From: Clostridia bacterium
Lineage (GTDB): Bacteria > Bacillota > Clostridia > Acetivibrionales > DSM-27016
Direction of reading: 5' to 3'
Assembly: GCA_026414765.1 (NCBI GenBank)
Contig: JAOAIJ010000021.1
Location: forward strand, 1 to 64,000
Length of the DNA: 64,000 bases
Positions within the stretch are counted from its first letter, which is position 1. Each line of letters starts with the position of its first letter. The position numbers and the translations under genes are program-made. The notes beneath the pieces were generated by a model. The model did not search any database and was not told the origin of the DNA. It saw only the letters and a program-made list of their open reading frames with translations. Positions 54,462 through 63,749 of the stretch are shown here, one piece after another.

Positions 54462-55751
54462 TTGGAAAATAAGTACTTTCTAATACTTGCAAGGAATACA
54501 GCTCAGATGCTGATGCTTGACAAGGCTTTGAAACTGAATGGAATTGAAACCGATCTTGTGCCCGCTCCTCCGGAGTCAGGTTCTGTATGTGCTATTGCAG
54601 TAAAAATACCGGGAGAGCGTCTTGGAATTGCAAAAAAACTGATAATCGAAAACAAAATAGAAGTAAGTAATATATACGAAGATAAAAAATTCAAACTTCA
54701 GGGTTTTATAAGTAAAAAACTTGGTCAGATGATTACTGCGGACTTTCTGAGTATTCTTAAAAAAATAGAGGCAGGAGAGGAGCTTGAAAAAAGAGATGTT
54801 ATGTATCTCCTCTCTACTGAAAAGGAAAAAGAAATCCATACAATTATGAATGTGGCGGATAAGATCAGAAAAGAAATGGTCGGGGACGTTGTAGAAATAA
54901 GAGGTGCTATAGAGTTTTCGAACTACTGCAGGAAGAACTGCAACTATTGCGGATTAGCAGGCTCAAATTCCGGGGTTCAGCGATACAGAATGACAGAGGA
55001 AGAAATAATGGAAGCTGTAGATCATATTCATGGACTGGGAATGAGGACGGTTATTTTACAGTCGGGTGAAGATATGGTTTGGACGACTGAAAGGCTTATT
55101 ACACTAATAAAACAAATAAAAGAAAAAACAGGTATGAGGGTAACTTTAAGTGTAGGAGAAAAAAGTAGGGAAGAGTATACAGCCTTAAAAGAGGCCGGTG
55201 CGGATAATTTCCTTTTGAAGATAGAAACCACGAATCCAAGATTATTCAGTGAGATTCATCCTGATGATGATTTTTATTACAGGCTTCAGTGCTCTAAATG
55301 GTTAAAGGAGCTGGGGTACATAAACGGTTCGGGGAATATCATCGGTCTGCCGGGTCAGACAACAGAAGATATTGCCGGTGATATTCTTTATTTCAAAGAT
55401 ATGGGAATAAACATGATTGGTATCGGACCTTTTATACCCGCAAAGGGAAGCAGCTATGAAAAACATCCGCATGGAGACATTGAGCTGACTTTACGGGTTG
55501 TGGCAGTTACCAGGATAGTATGCAAAAAAGTATATATTCCATCAACTACGGCTCTTGCATCGTTAGATAAGGATGCACAGGTCAGGGCTTTACAGTGGGG
55601 GGCTAATACAATAATGCTAATAAATACTCCCGAGAAATACAGAGGAAGTTACAGGATATATGACAATAAGAATATGGTAGACATGGAAGCTGCCGTCTAT
55701 GCAGTAAAAAAAGCCGGGAGAAAGCTACCGGCATATCTGAAGATCAGTTGA
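54462..55751 (+). CDS. hydE: [FeFe]-hydrogenase maturase HydE with N-terminal DUF3343-like domain
   Basis: A 429-residue protein, about 80 longer than ordinary HydE (near 350). Residues 1-76 look like a DUF3343 domain (putative sulfur/selenium carrier): NTAQMLMLDKALKLNGIETDLVPAPPE, then SGSVCAIAV with a retained cysteine (C43). Residues 130-429 are HydE: radical-SAM motif CRKNCNYC (C156, C160, C163), LQSGEDMVWT, IGLPGQTTEDI, GIGPFIPAKGS. HydE builds the dithiomethylamine-bearing precursor from HydG's Fe product. The start is TTG with AAAGGGTG upstream. The fusion is in one uninterrupted frame. Confidence 0.92.
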   Translation: MENKYFLILARNTAQMLMLDKALKLNGIETDLVPAPPESGSVCAIAVKIPGERLGIAKKLIIENKIEVSNIYEDKKFKLQGFISKKLGQMITADFLSILKKIEAGEELEKRDVMYLLSTEKEKEIHTIMNVADKIRKEMVGDVVEIRGAIEFSNYCRKNCNYCGLAGSNSGVQRYRMTEEEIMEAVDHIHGLGMRTVILQSGEDMVWTTERLITLIKQIKEKTGMRVTLSVGEKSREEYTALKEAGADNFLLKIETTNPRLFSEIHPDDDFYYRLQCSKWLKELGYINGSGNIIGLPGQTTEDIAGDILYFKDMGINMIGIGPFIPAKGSSYEKHPHGDIELTLRVVAVTRIVCKKVYIPSTTALASLDKDAQVRALQWGANTIMLINTPEKYRGSYRIYDNKNMVDMEAAVYAVKKAGRKLPAYLKIS

Positions 55752-55872
55752 CGGTTATGTATTACAAACACCTGAGGGAATATATGGAGCATACTTAAAG
55801 AGGTGTGAAGAAAGGAATGCAAAGATAAATGCATAGGCTTTGAGATAGATGGCTTTTTAGAGGGGTTTAGCT

Positions 55873-57270
55873 ATGAGAATAGAGCGCGATTTATTAGGTG
55901 AGAAAAAAATACCTGGGAACTGTTACTACGGTATTCATACTGCGAGGGCAATAGAAAACTTCAATATCAGCGGAAGGCCGATTCATAAAGAACTGGTCAG
56001 GGCATTGGTTGTTGTAAAAAAGGCAGCAGCTATTACAAACGAAAATATCGGGCTTTTGGATACAAATATATCTGGAGCAATTCAAGTGGCATGTGATGAA
56101 ATACTTTCCGGACAACTAAGCGATCAGTTTGTAGTGGATTGCCTACAGGGTGGAGCGGGGACATCAGCAAATATGAATACCAATGAAGTGATTGCTAACA
56201 GAGCAATTGAATTGATGGGTGGCAGCAAAGGCGAATATGGACTGGTTCATCCCCTGGATCACGTGAACATGTCCCAGTCGACAAATGATGTTTTCCCAAC
56301 AGCTGTAAGGCTAGCTGCAATAAGACTTCTTAAGCCGGTAAGCGAGCTGTTTGCAGAATTACAAAATGCATTGCAGGAGAAGGAAGAAGAATATTCGTCA
56401 ATTTTGAAAGTCGGAAGAACTCAACTTCAGGATGCCGTTCCCATACTGCTCGGACAGGAATTCGGGGCCTGGGCTCAAGCTGTGGCAAGGGACAGATGGA
56501 GATTGTACAAAGCGGAAGAAAGACTGAGGCAGGTCAACATAGGAGGTACTGCAGTAGGTACAGGCTTGAATGCAGACAAGAAATATATATTCTGGATGAT
56601 AGAAAAGTTAAGGGATTTGACAGGCTTGGGGTTGGCTAGAGCAGAACATATGATGGATGTTACCCAGAATACTGATATTTTTGTTGAGGTTTCCGGGCTG
56701 CTGAAAACTGCTGCGGTAAACCTTTCGAAAATAGCAAGCGATATAAGACTGCTTTCATCAGGACCTAAAGCGGGTTTTGGAGAGTTGAAGCTGAGGCCTG
56801 TACAGACAGGATCTTCAATCATGCCAGGTAAGGTAAACCCTGTAATACCTGAGGCTGTTAATCAGATTGCTTTTCAGATTATGGGCAATGATGTTGCCAT
56901 TACTATAGCAGCACAAGCCGGTCAGCTGGAATTGAATGCCTTCCTGCCACTTATTGCTCATAATCTTTTTGAGATGCTGGACTTGATGAAAAACGGCCTG
57001 AGAATTTTTATAGATAAATGTATTAAAGGTATAGAAGCGGATAGAGAGCGCTGTAAGGAACAGGTTGATAATAGTCTGATTCTTGCTGCTGCACTTGTGG
57101 GACATATAGGATACGAAAAAGCTTCAGAAGTAGCTAAAAAATCCTTAGCTACAGGAAGGACGATAAAAGGAGTTTTGATAGAAGAAAACATAATGGATGA
57201 AAATTCTATTGAACGGATACTCAATGCTGTCCATATGACCAAGCCGGGAATACCGGGGATAAAGAGATAG
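55873..57270 (+). CDS. aspA: Aspartate ammonia-lyase within the hydrogenase maturation cluster
   Basis: A 465-residue class II fumarase/aspartase. The signature GSSIMPGKVNPVIPE is intact. The N-terminal KIPGNCYYGIHTARAIENF and the SQSTNDVFPTAVR segment fit aspartase better than fumarase C. It releases fumarate and ammonia from aspartate. It lies between hydE and hydF, five bases before the hydF ribosome site. Such a lyase is often found with hydE/F/G in Firmicutes; the ammonia may feed the bridging amine of the H-cluster dithiolate. Confidence 0.93.
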   Translation: MRIERDLLGEKKIPGNCYYGIHTARAIENFNISGRPIHKELVRALVVVKKAAAITNENIGLLDTNISGAIQVACDEILSGQLSDQFVVDCLQGGAGTSANMNTNEVIANRAIELMGGSKGEYGLVHPLDHVNMSQSTNDVFPTAVRLAAIRLLKPVSELFAELQNALQEKEEEYSSILKVGRTQLQDAVPILLGQEFGAWAQAVARDRWRLYKAEERLRQVNIGGTAVGTGLNADKKYIFWMIEKLRDLTGLGLARAEHMMDVTQNTDIFVEVSGLLKTAAVNLSKIASDIRLLSSGPKAGFGELKLRPVQTGSSIMPGKVNPVIPEAVNQIAFQIMGNDVAITIAAQAGQLELNAFLPLIAHNLFEMLDLMKNGLRIFIDKCIKGIEADRERCKEQVDNSLILAAALVGHIGYEKASEVAKKSLATGRTIKGVLIEENIMDENSIERILNAVHMTKPGIPGIKR

Positions 57271-57281
57271 GGGGTATGAAA

Positions 57282-58514
57282 ATGAATGCTACACCTGTGG
57301 GTAATCGCCTGCATATATCGGTTTTCGGAAGAAGAAATGCAGGGAAAAGCAGTCTGGTAAATGCTCTTACCGGGCAGGAGCTTGCAGTGGTATCAGATGT
57401 TCCGGGTACTACAACAGACCCTGTATACAAAACAATGGAGCTTCTTCCTATTGGGCCTGTGGTAATAATAGACACCGCTGGTCTGGACGATGAGGGTGAA
57501 TTAGGAAACTTAAGAGTGGAAAAAACATATGATGTGATGAGGAAAACAAATCTTGCAATGATCGTGGTAAGTGCTGTTGATGGTATTACAGGCTTTGAAG
57601 CTGATCTGATTGAGAAAATGAAGAATAAGCGTATTACGGTAATTGGCGTTATTAACAAAAGTGATTTGAGCAGGTCAGTAGAGGAAAACTTCAGTGGTTA
57701 TGCTTCAAAATATGGTATTCCTTTTATAAAGGTAAGCTCAAAAACAGGTGAAGGAATAGAAAAGCTAAAAGAAGTAATCGGACAGAGTGCAAGATTTGAT
57801 GACATACAGCTGAGTCTGGTGGGAGATCTGGTCAAACCAGGAGATTTTGTAGTTTTAGTGACACCTATTGATAAGGCAGCACCTAAAGGGAGGCTGATAC
57901 TACCTCAACAACAGACTATCAGGGATATAATAGAATCTGATGCGATAGCAGTGGTTACAAAGGAGCATGAGCTGAGAGAAACACTGGACAATCTTGCCAG
58001 GAAGCCATCTGTGGTTATTACCGACTCACAGGCTTTTATGAAAGTATCTGCAGATACACCTAAGGAGATACTGCTTACATCCTTTTCTATACTTTTTGCG
58101 AGACAAAAGGGTGAATTGATAGAAATGGTGAGGGGACTGAAGGAAATTGAAAGGTTGAAACCAGGCGGCAAAGTTCTCGTAGTTGAAGGTTGTACACATC
58201 ACAGACAGGCTGATGATATCGGTAAAGTCAAGATACCCAGATGGATAAGGCAGATAGCGGGAGGAGATATAGAATTCGAATGGGCCAGCGGCAATTACTT
58301 TCCCAAGGATATAGGAAAGTTCAATGCTATAGTACATTGTGGAGGTTGTATGCTAAACAGGCAGGAAATGCAATATAGGATAAATTATGCAAAAGATAAT
58401 AATATCGCTATTACAAACTATGGAATGTTGATAGCTTATGTACAAGGGATTCTGCAAAGAGCATTGGAACCATTTCCTGCAGCATCAATAATACTGGAAG
58501 AATTGGGTACATAA
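57282..58514 (+). CDS. hydF: [FeFe]-hydrogenase maturation GTPase HydF
   Basis: A 410-residue protein. The GTPase domain (1-170) has GRRNAGKS (16-23), a G3 DTAGLDDEGELG and a NKSD G4. The C-terminal cluster-binding domain has CTHH (C304, H306) and HCGGC (H352, C353, C356), the CxH...HCxxC iron-sulfur ligand set of HydF. HydF is the scaffold on which the di-iron subcluster is assembled and from which it is given to the hydrogenase. I start at ATG 57282, seven bases after GGGGG; the ATG at 57276 is too close to that site. Confidence 0.97.
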   Translation: MNATPVGNRLHISVFGRRNAGKSSLVNALTGQELAVVSDVPGTTTDPVYKTMELLPIGPVVIIDTAGLDDEGELGNLRVEKTYDVMRKTNLAMIVVSAVDGITGFEADLIEKMKNKRITVIGVINKSDLSRSVEENFSGYASKYGIPFIKVSSKTGEGIEKLKEVIGQSARFDDIQLSLVGDLVKPGDFVVLVTPIDKAAPKGRLILPQQQTIRDIIESDAIAVVTKEHELRETLDNLARKPSVVITDSQAFMKVSADTPKEILLTSFSILFARQKGELIEMVRGLKEIERLKPGGKVLVVEGCTHHRQADDIGKVKIPRWIRQIAGGDIEFEWASGNYFPKDIGKFNAIVHCGGCMLNRQEMQYRINYAKDNNIAITNYGMLIAYVQGILQRALEPFPAASIILEELGT

Positions 58515-58534
58515 TTTTGTAATGGAGGGACGAT

Positions 58535-59680
58535 ATGATATATCTTGACAATGCAGCAACATCATACCCTAAACCCAACAGAGTATATGAAGAAATCGAC
58601 AGATGCATGAGGGAATACTGTGCAAATCCCGGACGTGGAGGACATGCAATGTCTATAGCATCGGGAAAGGCAGTTCTTGAAGCCAGAGAAGTAATATGTA
58701 AATTTTTTAGTATTAAAAATCCTATGCAGCTGTGTTTTACAAAAAACGCCACAGAGTCTCTAAATATAGCAATCAAGAGTTGTTTGCGGGAGAATATCCA
58801 TGTCATTACCACAAGTATGGAACACAACTCCGTAATCAGGCCGCTGAAAACCCTGGAGAAAGAAAATGGCGCAGAGATCACGATAGTAAAAGGGGATGAA
58901 TATGGCGAAATAGATCCTGATGAAGTGAAGAAAAATATAAGGAAGAATACAAAGCTTATTGCACTGACACTGTCTTCCAATGTCAACGGTATAGTAATGC
59001 CTGTAAAGGAAATAGGAAAAATCGCACGTGAGAATGAAATAATCTTTTTAGTTGACGCTTCACAGGGAGCGGGTGTGTTTAACATAGATGTAGAGGATAT
59101 GAATATAGATATGCTGGCATTTCCAGGTCATAAAGGTTTGCTTGGCCCACAGGGAACAGGCGGTCTGTATGCCCGGGAAGGACTGGATCTGAAACCTATT
59201 ATGCAGGGTGGGACAGGTAGCAATTCCGAAAATATTTTTCAGCCTGAAATTATGCCGGATTTACTGGAAAGCGGTACATTGAATACTCCAGGTATTGTAG
59301 GCCTGGGCTATGGGGTAGATTTTATAAGCAGCTTTGGTCTTGATAACTTGAAAAAATATAAATATATGCTTGTAAATAGATTTTTTGAAGGTCTAAGAGA
59401 TATCAGGAGAATAAGAATCTATAGTAAAAACGATATGGAAAAGAATTCCGGCATAGTAGCTGTAAATTTTGATGACATAGATTCTTCCGAGATAAGCTAT
59501 GCATTAGATAAAGTATATGGAATAGCTACCCGTCCGGGTTTGCACTGTGCTCCTCTGGCACATCAGACTCTTGGGACAGTAAATAGCGGAATCGTACGCT
59601 TCAGCGTGGGATGTTTTAACACGATTGAAGAAATAGACATTACACTGGAAGCATTAAGAGAGATCTCGCAAAGTCTTTAA
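58535..59680 (+). CDS. Class-V aminotransferase, cysteine desulfurase-like (EF2568 type)
   Basis: A 381-residue PLP enzyme. The N-terminal YLDNAATSYPKP, the Schiff-base lysine in FPGHKGLLGPQGTGGLY and the catalytic cysteine in RPGLHCAPLAHQTLGT match the cysteine desulfurase-like family named for Enterococcus EF2568. In other genomes this family is linked to selenium metabolism genes and DUF3343 proteins. Here it is the last gene of the hydrogenase maturation cluster, 20 bases after hydF, and HydE carries a DUF3343-like domain. It is a probable sulfur (or selenium) mobilising enzyme; the partner is unproven. Confidence 0.88.
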   Translation: MIYLDNAATSYPKPNRVYEEIDRCMREYCANPGRGGHAMSIASGKAVLEAREVICKFFSIKNPMQLCFTKNATESLNIAIKSCLRENIHVITTSMEHNSVIRPLKTLEKENGAEITIVKGDEYGEIDPDEVKKNIRKNTKLIALTLSSNVNGIVMPVKEIGKIARENEIIFLVDASQGAGVFNIDVEDMNIDMLAFPGHKGLLGPQGTGGLYAREGLDLKPIMQGGTGSNSENIFQPEIMPDLLESGTLNTPGIVGLGYGVDFISSFGLDNLKKYKYMLVNRFFEGLRDIRRIRIYSKNDMEKNSGIVAVNFDDIDSSEISYALDKVYGIATRPGLHCAPLAHQTLGTVNSGIVRFSVGCFNTIEEIDITLEALREISQSL

Positions 59681-59785
59681 TTATTAAATATTTTAAATTT
59701 TAAATAAAAAATATTTAAAATAATCAGACATTGTATCACAAATATAGTATAATAGATTAAAACAATTAAAAAGGTGGAATGATTT

Positions 59786-59968
59786 ATGGGTAACGATTCA
59801 TTAAAGAAAATTATTACAGCCGCTGTATTGATAATTCTCTTCATAATAGCAGTAAAGATTCTTTTAAAGCTTATAGGCTTTATATTTGCAATACTTGTTC
59901 CTGCTGCAGTACTTGGGTTAATTGCATATTTTGTTTATAAAGCAATTTCCGGTAAAAAGTGTTGTTAG
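59786..59968 (+). CDS. Small membrane protein
   Basis: A 60-residue protein with a charged N-terminus (MGNDSLKKI) and two closely spaced hydrophobic segments (about 9-28 and 30-50), ending KKCC. The ribosome site AAGGTGG and the following terminator support a real gene. I do not recognise a family. Confidence 0.7.
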   Translation: MGNDSLKKIITAAVLIILFIIAVKILLKLIGFIFAILVPAAVLGLIAYFVYKAISGKKCC

Positions 59969-59985
59969 TTAGTGGAACATCATCA

Positions 59986-60022
59986 GGATCCTTTCCATTT
60001 GGGAGAGGGTCCTTTTATTTTG
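59986..60022 (+). terminator. Terminator after the small membrane gene
   Basis: GGATCCTTTCC pairs with GGGAGAGGGTCC (some G-T pairs), then TTTTATTTTG. The remaining 300 bases to the HD-GYP start (60322) are AT-rich with no recognisable feature. Confidence 0.8.
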
Positions 60023-60321
60023 TTTAAGAGATTCAATTATAAAATGATTTCGGGTATGTTTCAGAAATATTAAAAAAATATTTCTGAATTAGAGGAATTT
60101 GCATAATTATGTAGAATATATACAGTTGTGGTCATCAGATTTTGTTTTTCAACCATTTACGATCCTTAAAGCATTTCCAGGGATCACTTTTGTTATCTAT
60201 TCAATATTTTACAAGTTGAGTTTGTTTGTTTCAAAAGTTTAATCTTAATTTATCACCGATGAATTTTTTGATTGCTATACTTCATAACAGGACAGGATAA
60301 AACTTCTTCAAGGAGGAAGGA

Positions 60322-61857
60322 ATGAAACAGACACATTTTACACTTTACATAATTAAATACATGGCAATATTTTTACTTTTGGGAGCTATAGTATATAGTG
60401 GTGGGAGAATAGATTTCATAAGCATTACTGCCTATATATCAACTTTTTTACTGATGGCTTTCTTAGATTATGTTAATTTAAAAAAATCTAGAGCAGGAGA
60501 GAAGGCAGAAAACAGTAGCTGCATAAAAGAGGTAAGGGATAATAACATTGAGGCAGCAGCATCCAAGGAAGCTTTAGAGTTTTTGAGTGGTAACTGTGAA
60601 GATAATGGCAGCAGATTAAGCGATTTTATAGAAAAAATATCAAGCATACGCAGCGAGTTGAAAATGAAAAATGAGGAGCTCAAAGCATTAAGGGAAGCTT
60701 CAGAAATAATAACCTCCACCTTTGACGTTAAAGTAATCATTGAATACATATACAAGGTTTTTAACAGATTTTCAGGGTGTGACAGGTATTTGATATTTTT
60801 CTCTGATAAGGATAATAATCTTGTTTGCAGATATGAATTTGGCACTATACAATTGAATGAAACCGGAAATCTGGTCGACAAGGATTCTGTAATCAGAAAA
60901 TGCTTTCAGAACAGACAGACGATAATAAAAATTAACACCACCATAAACAGTAGAGGAATTACCGGTGATAAAATAGCCATACCTTTAAGCGTTTCTGGAG
61001 AAATAGTTGGTGTTATTTTTATGGAAAGTAGCGGGCCGGGAGCGTTTTCTAAGGTAAATGTAGGATTTTTGGAGAGTCTGGCAGTTTATGCAGCAATAGC
61101 AATAAAAAATGCAGAACTATTTAACAGTATTTTTGAGCAGAAACAGGAAATTGAAGCATTATATGAAGAAACTGCAGCTGTAAATGAGGAATTGAGTTCA
61201 TATGTGGATGAATTAAACAAAACCAAGGAAGAACTTAAAGTGAAGAATGAAGAATTAAGTGGATTTTACAATGAAATCCAGACCGGATATATTCAGACTG
61301 TCATGGCACTGTCAAATTCTATTGAAGCAAAGGATGCATATACCAGAGGACATTGCCAGAGAGTCATGGAGATTTCCTGTGAAATAGGAAAGAAGTTGGG
61401 ACTTAGCGATAGCGAAATACAGGATTTAAGGTATATTTCAATACTTCATGACATCGGAAAGATAGGTATCCCTGCAAATATCCTTAACAAAGAAGGCAAG
61501 CTTACAAATGAAGAGTTTGATGAAATAAAAAAACATCCCTTTATTGCATACAACATACTCAAGGATGTAGAATTCATAAGAAACGGGTTGGATGGGATAC
61601 TGCAGCACCATGAAAGATATGACGGCAAAGGATATCCATACGGGAGAAAAGGTAACGAAATATGCAAGCTGGGAAGAATATTGTGTATTGCCGACGCGTT
61701 TGACGCTATGACCAGTGACAGACCATACAGAAAGGGTATGTCTATGGAAACAGCCATAGCTGAGATTGAAAGGTGTAAAGGTTCACAGTTTGACCCACAT
61801 ATTGCGGATGTATTTATTGCTATGAGCAAGCAGATCATAGAGTCAGAAACAGAATAG
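60322..61857 (+). CDS. Membrane GAF-HD-GYP cyclic-di-GMP phosphodiesterase
   Basis: A 511-residue protein. Two membrane segments (about 10-50), a GAF-type sensor domain (about 130-275), a coiled coil (about 275-325) and an HD-GYP domain (about 325-505) follow in order. The HD pair is at H376-D377 (SILHDIGKIGIPANIL) and the GYP motif at 437-439 in HHERYDGKGYP. The downstream metal-ligand segment ADAFDAMTSDRPYR is intact. It should hydrolyse c-di-GMP to GMP or pGpG in response to a GAF ligand. AAGGAGGAAGG lies just before the ATG. It is a single gene. Confidence 0.94.
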   Translation: MKQTHFTLYIIKYMAIFLLLGAIVYSGGRIDFISITAYISTFLLMAFLDYVNLKKSRAGEKAENSSCIKEVRDNNIEAAASKEALEFLSGNCEDNGSRLSDFIEKISSIRSELKMKNEELKALREASEIITSTFDVKVIIEYIYKVFNRFSGCDRYLIFFSDKDNNLVCRYEFGTIQLNETGNLVDKDSVIRKCFQNRQTIIKINTTINSRGITGDKIAIPLSVSGEIVGVIFMESSGPGAFSKVNVGFLESLAVYAAIAIKNAELFNSIFEQKQEIEALYEETAAVNEELSSYVDELNKTKEELKVKNEELSGFYNEIQTGYIQTVMALSNSIEAKDAYTRGHCQRVMEISCEIGKKLGLSDSEIQDLRYISILHDIGKIGIPANILNKEGKLTNEEFDEIKKHPFIAYNILKDVEFIRNGLDGILQHHERYDGKGYPYGRKGNEICKLGRILCIADAFDAMTSDRPYRKGMSMETAIAEIERCKGSQFDPHIADVFIAMSKQIIESETE

Positions 61858-61892
61858 TATCAATACCTAAAATTGTATAAGTTCAGTCTACT

Positions 61893-61965
61893 AAAACCAG
61901 GTTTTAGCGAAACGAACAAGTTGTGCCGGCCGGTACAACACGCTAAAATAAGCTTGGTTTTTTTC
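61893..61965 (+). terminator. Terminator of the HD-GYP gene
   Basis: A long stem starts with AAAACCA/TGGTTTT and continues with TTTTAGCG/CGCTAAAA. A near-perfect inner palindrome GTTGTGCCGG/CCGGTACAAC caps it, and a seven-base T-run follows. Confidence 0.8.
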
Positions 61966-62110
61966 ATTTTAGCAAGTTTTGAATGAATACTGTTTAACCT
62001 AAATTATACATTGAAAATAGTTGTTTAATATGATAACTTAAAACTTGCTGACTATATATATTTGAACTATTTAGAATAACAGTTCATATTATGCCTATGG
62101 GGGTTAAAAT

Positions 62111-63574
62111 ATGCAGGAAACTAACAAATTGAAAATATTATTCGTATCAGCAGAAGTTGCACCTTTTGCAAAAACAGGCGGGCTTGCGGATGTTGCAGGT
62201 TCTTTGCCACAGGCACTTGCGGCGATGGGGAATGATGTCAGAGTTGCCATGCCGAGATATAAAAGTATTGATTGCAAAATGAGTTATGTTACTGATTTTC
62301 CGGTACAAGTCGACTACAAAAAGGAAACGTGCATAGTGAGGGAAACAGAGGTTGTTTTTGAAGATAATAATGGGAAAAAGCTTGTACCAGTCTATTTTAT
62401 TGATAACTACCATTATTATGACAGGGATGGAATCTATTGCCATTATGATGACGGAGAAAGATTTGCTTTTCTCTGCAATGCGGTAATGGAGATGCTTCCT
62501 AGGATTAATTTTCAGCCGGACATAATACATTGCAACGATTGGCATGCAGGCCCTGTCTGTATGATTTTAAATGAAAAGTATAAAAATCACTCTTTTTATA
62601 AGAATATTAAAACAGTTTATACAATACACAACCTTGAGTATCAGGGAAATTTCCCAAAGGATGTCTATAAGCTTTTCAATATGAAGGAAGATGTATTCGT
62701 ACCCGAAAAAGTTGAGTTTTATGGTATGTTCAGTTTTATGAAGGCCGGTTTGGTTTATGCTGATAAGATAAATACCGTAAGCGCGATGTATGCAAGTGAA
62801 ATTCAGACTTCCGAGTATGGAGAAAAGCTGGAAGGGCTGCTTCAGTCAAGGGCAGATGATTTATGCGGAATTGTAAATGGAATAAGTTATGACTATTTTA
62901 ATCCTTCCAAAGATCCAAGAATAGCAAAAAACTATAGTGAAGAAAACATAGAAGATAAAAAGGAAAACAAATATGCACTTCAGAAAGAATTGGGATTGCC
63001 TGTAAAAGATGTTCCTGTAATGGGTCTGATATCCAGATTGGCAGGACAAAAGGGACTAAATCTGGTTTTAGATGTAATTGATGATATTTTGGCTCTGGAT
63101 GTACAATTTGTGCTTTTAGGAGAAGGCGATCCTTATTATGAAAATGCATTTAAGGATATAATGAAAAAGTATCCTGACAAGGTGGGGGTAAGAATTGAAT
63201 TTAACGCCTCGCTTGCTCAAAGAATATATGCGGCGAGTGATATATTCCTTATGCCTTCAAAGTTTGAACCATGCGGCCTGGGACAAATAATCAGCTTCAG
63301 GTATGGAACCATTCCTGTAGTAAGAGCAGTAGGTGGACTGGCTGAAACAGTTTTAGATTATGATGCGGATAAGGAAATAGGAAATGGATTTTCATTTGCT
63401 GAGTTTACCTCAGAGAAGTTTTTCAGCACTTTAAAGCGATGTCTAAACTTATACAGTGAAAGACCGCTTGAGTGGCAGCAGTTGGTAAAAAGAGCTCTCA
63501 CATCGGATTTTTCATGGAAAAAACCATCAGTCAAATATATGGAAATTTATCGGCAGGCACTAGAAAAAGTTTGA
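62111..63574 (+). CDS. glgA: Glycogen synthase (ADP-glucose type)
   Basis: A 487-residue GT5 glycosyltransferase. The ADP-glucose-binding motif KTGGL lies in APFAKTGGLADVAGSLPQAL. HCNDWHAG and TIHNLEYQG are standard GT5 segments. The C-terminal half has GLISRLAGQKGL and the catalytic region SKFEPCGLGQIISFRYG. It elongates alpha-1,4-glucan, a carbon store often made before sporulation in clostridia. No other glg gene is in the window. It ends in a strong terminator. Confidence 0.97.
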   Translation: MQETNKLKILFVSAEVAPFAKTGGLADVAGSLPQALAAMGNDVRVAMPRYKSIDCKMSYVTDFPVQVDYKKETCIVRETEVVFEDNNGKKLVPVYFIDNYHYYDRDGIYCHYDDGERFAFLCNAVMEMLPRINFQPDIIHCNDWHAGPVCMILNEKYKNHSFYKNIKTVYTIHNLEYQGNFPKDVYKLFNMKEDVFVPEKVEFYGMFSFMKAGLVYADKINTVSAMYASEIQTSEYGEKLEGLLQSRADDLCGIVNGISYDYFNPSKDPRIAKNYSEENIEDKKENKYALQKELGLPVKDVPVMGLISRLAGQKGLNLVLDVIDDILALDVQFVLLGEGDPYYENAFKDIMKKYPDKVGVRIEFNASLAQRIYAASDIFLMPSKFEPCGLGQIISFRYGTIPVVRAVGGLAETVLDYDADKEIGNGFSFAEFTSEKFFSTLKRCLNLYSERPLEWQQLVKRALTSDFSWKKPSVKYMEIYRQALEKV

Positions 63575-63591
63575 ATAAAACAAACTATATC

Positions 63592-63622
63592 AAGCCCAGT
63601 TCAGCCAAACTGGGCTTTTTTG
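63592..63622 (+). terminator. Terminator of glgA
   Basis: The stem AAGCCCAGTT/AACTGGGCTT closes on CAGCC-A and is followed by TTTTTTGTATT. Confidence 0.9.
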
Positions 63623-63749
63623 TATTAGAAAAATTCTTTACAGATATGATAAAATACTAATAACTAAACCTACTGTACCAGTTGGTTTTTATAGCAAGTT
63701 TCGTTCAAAGGTTCTTCTTAACTAACAGATGGAAGGGTTGTGAAAAGAA

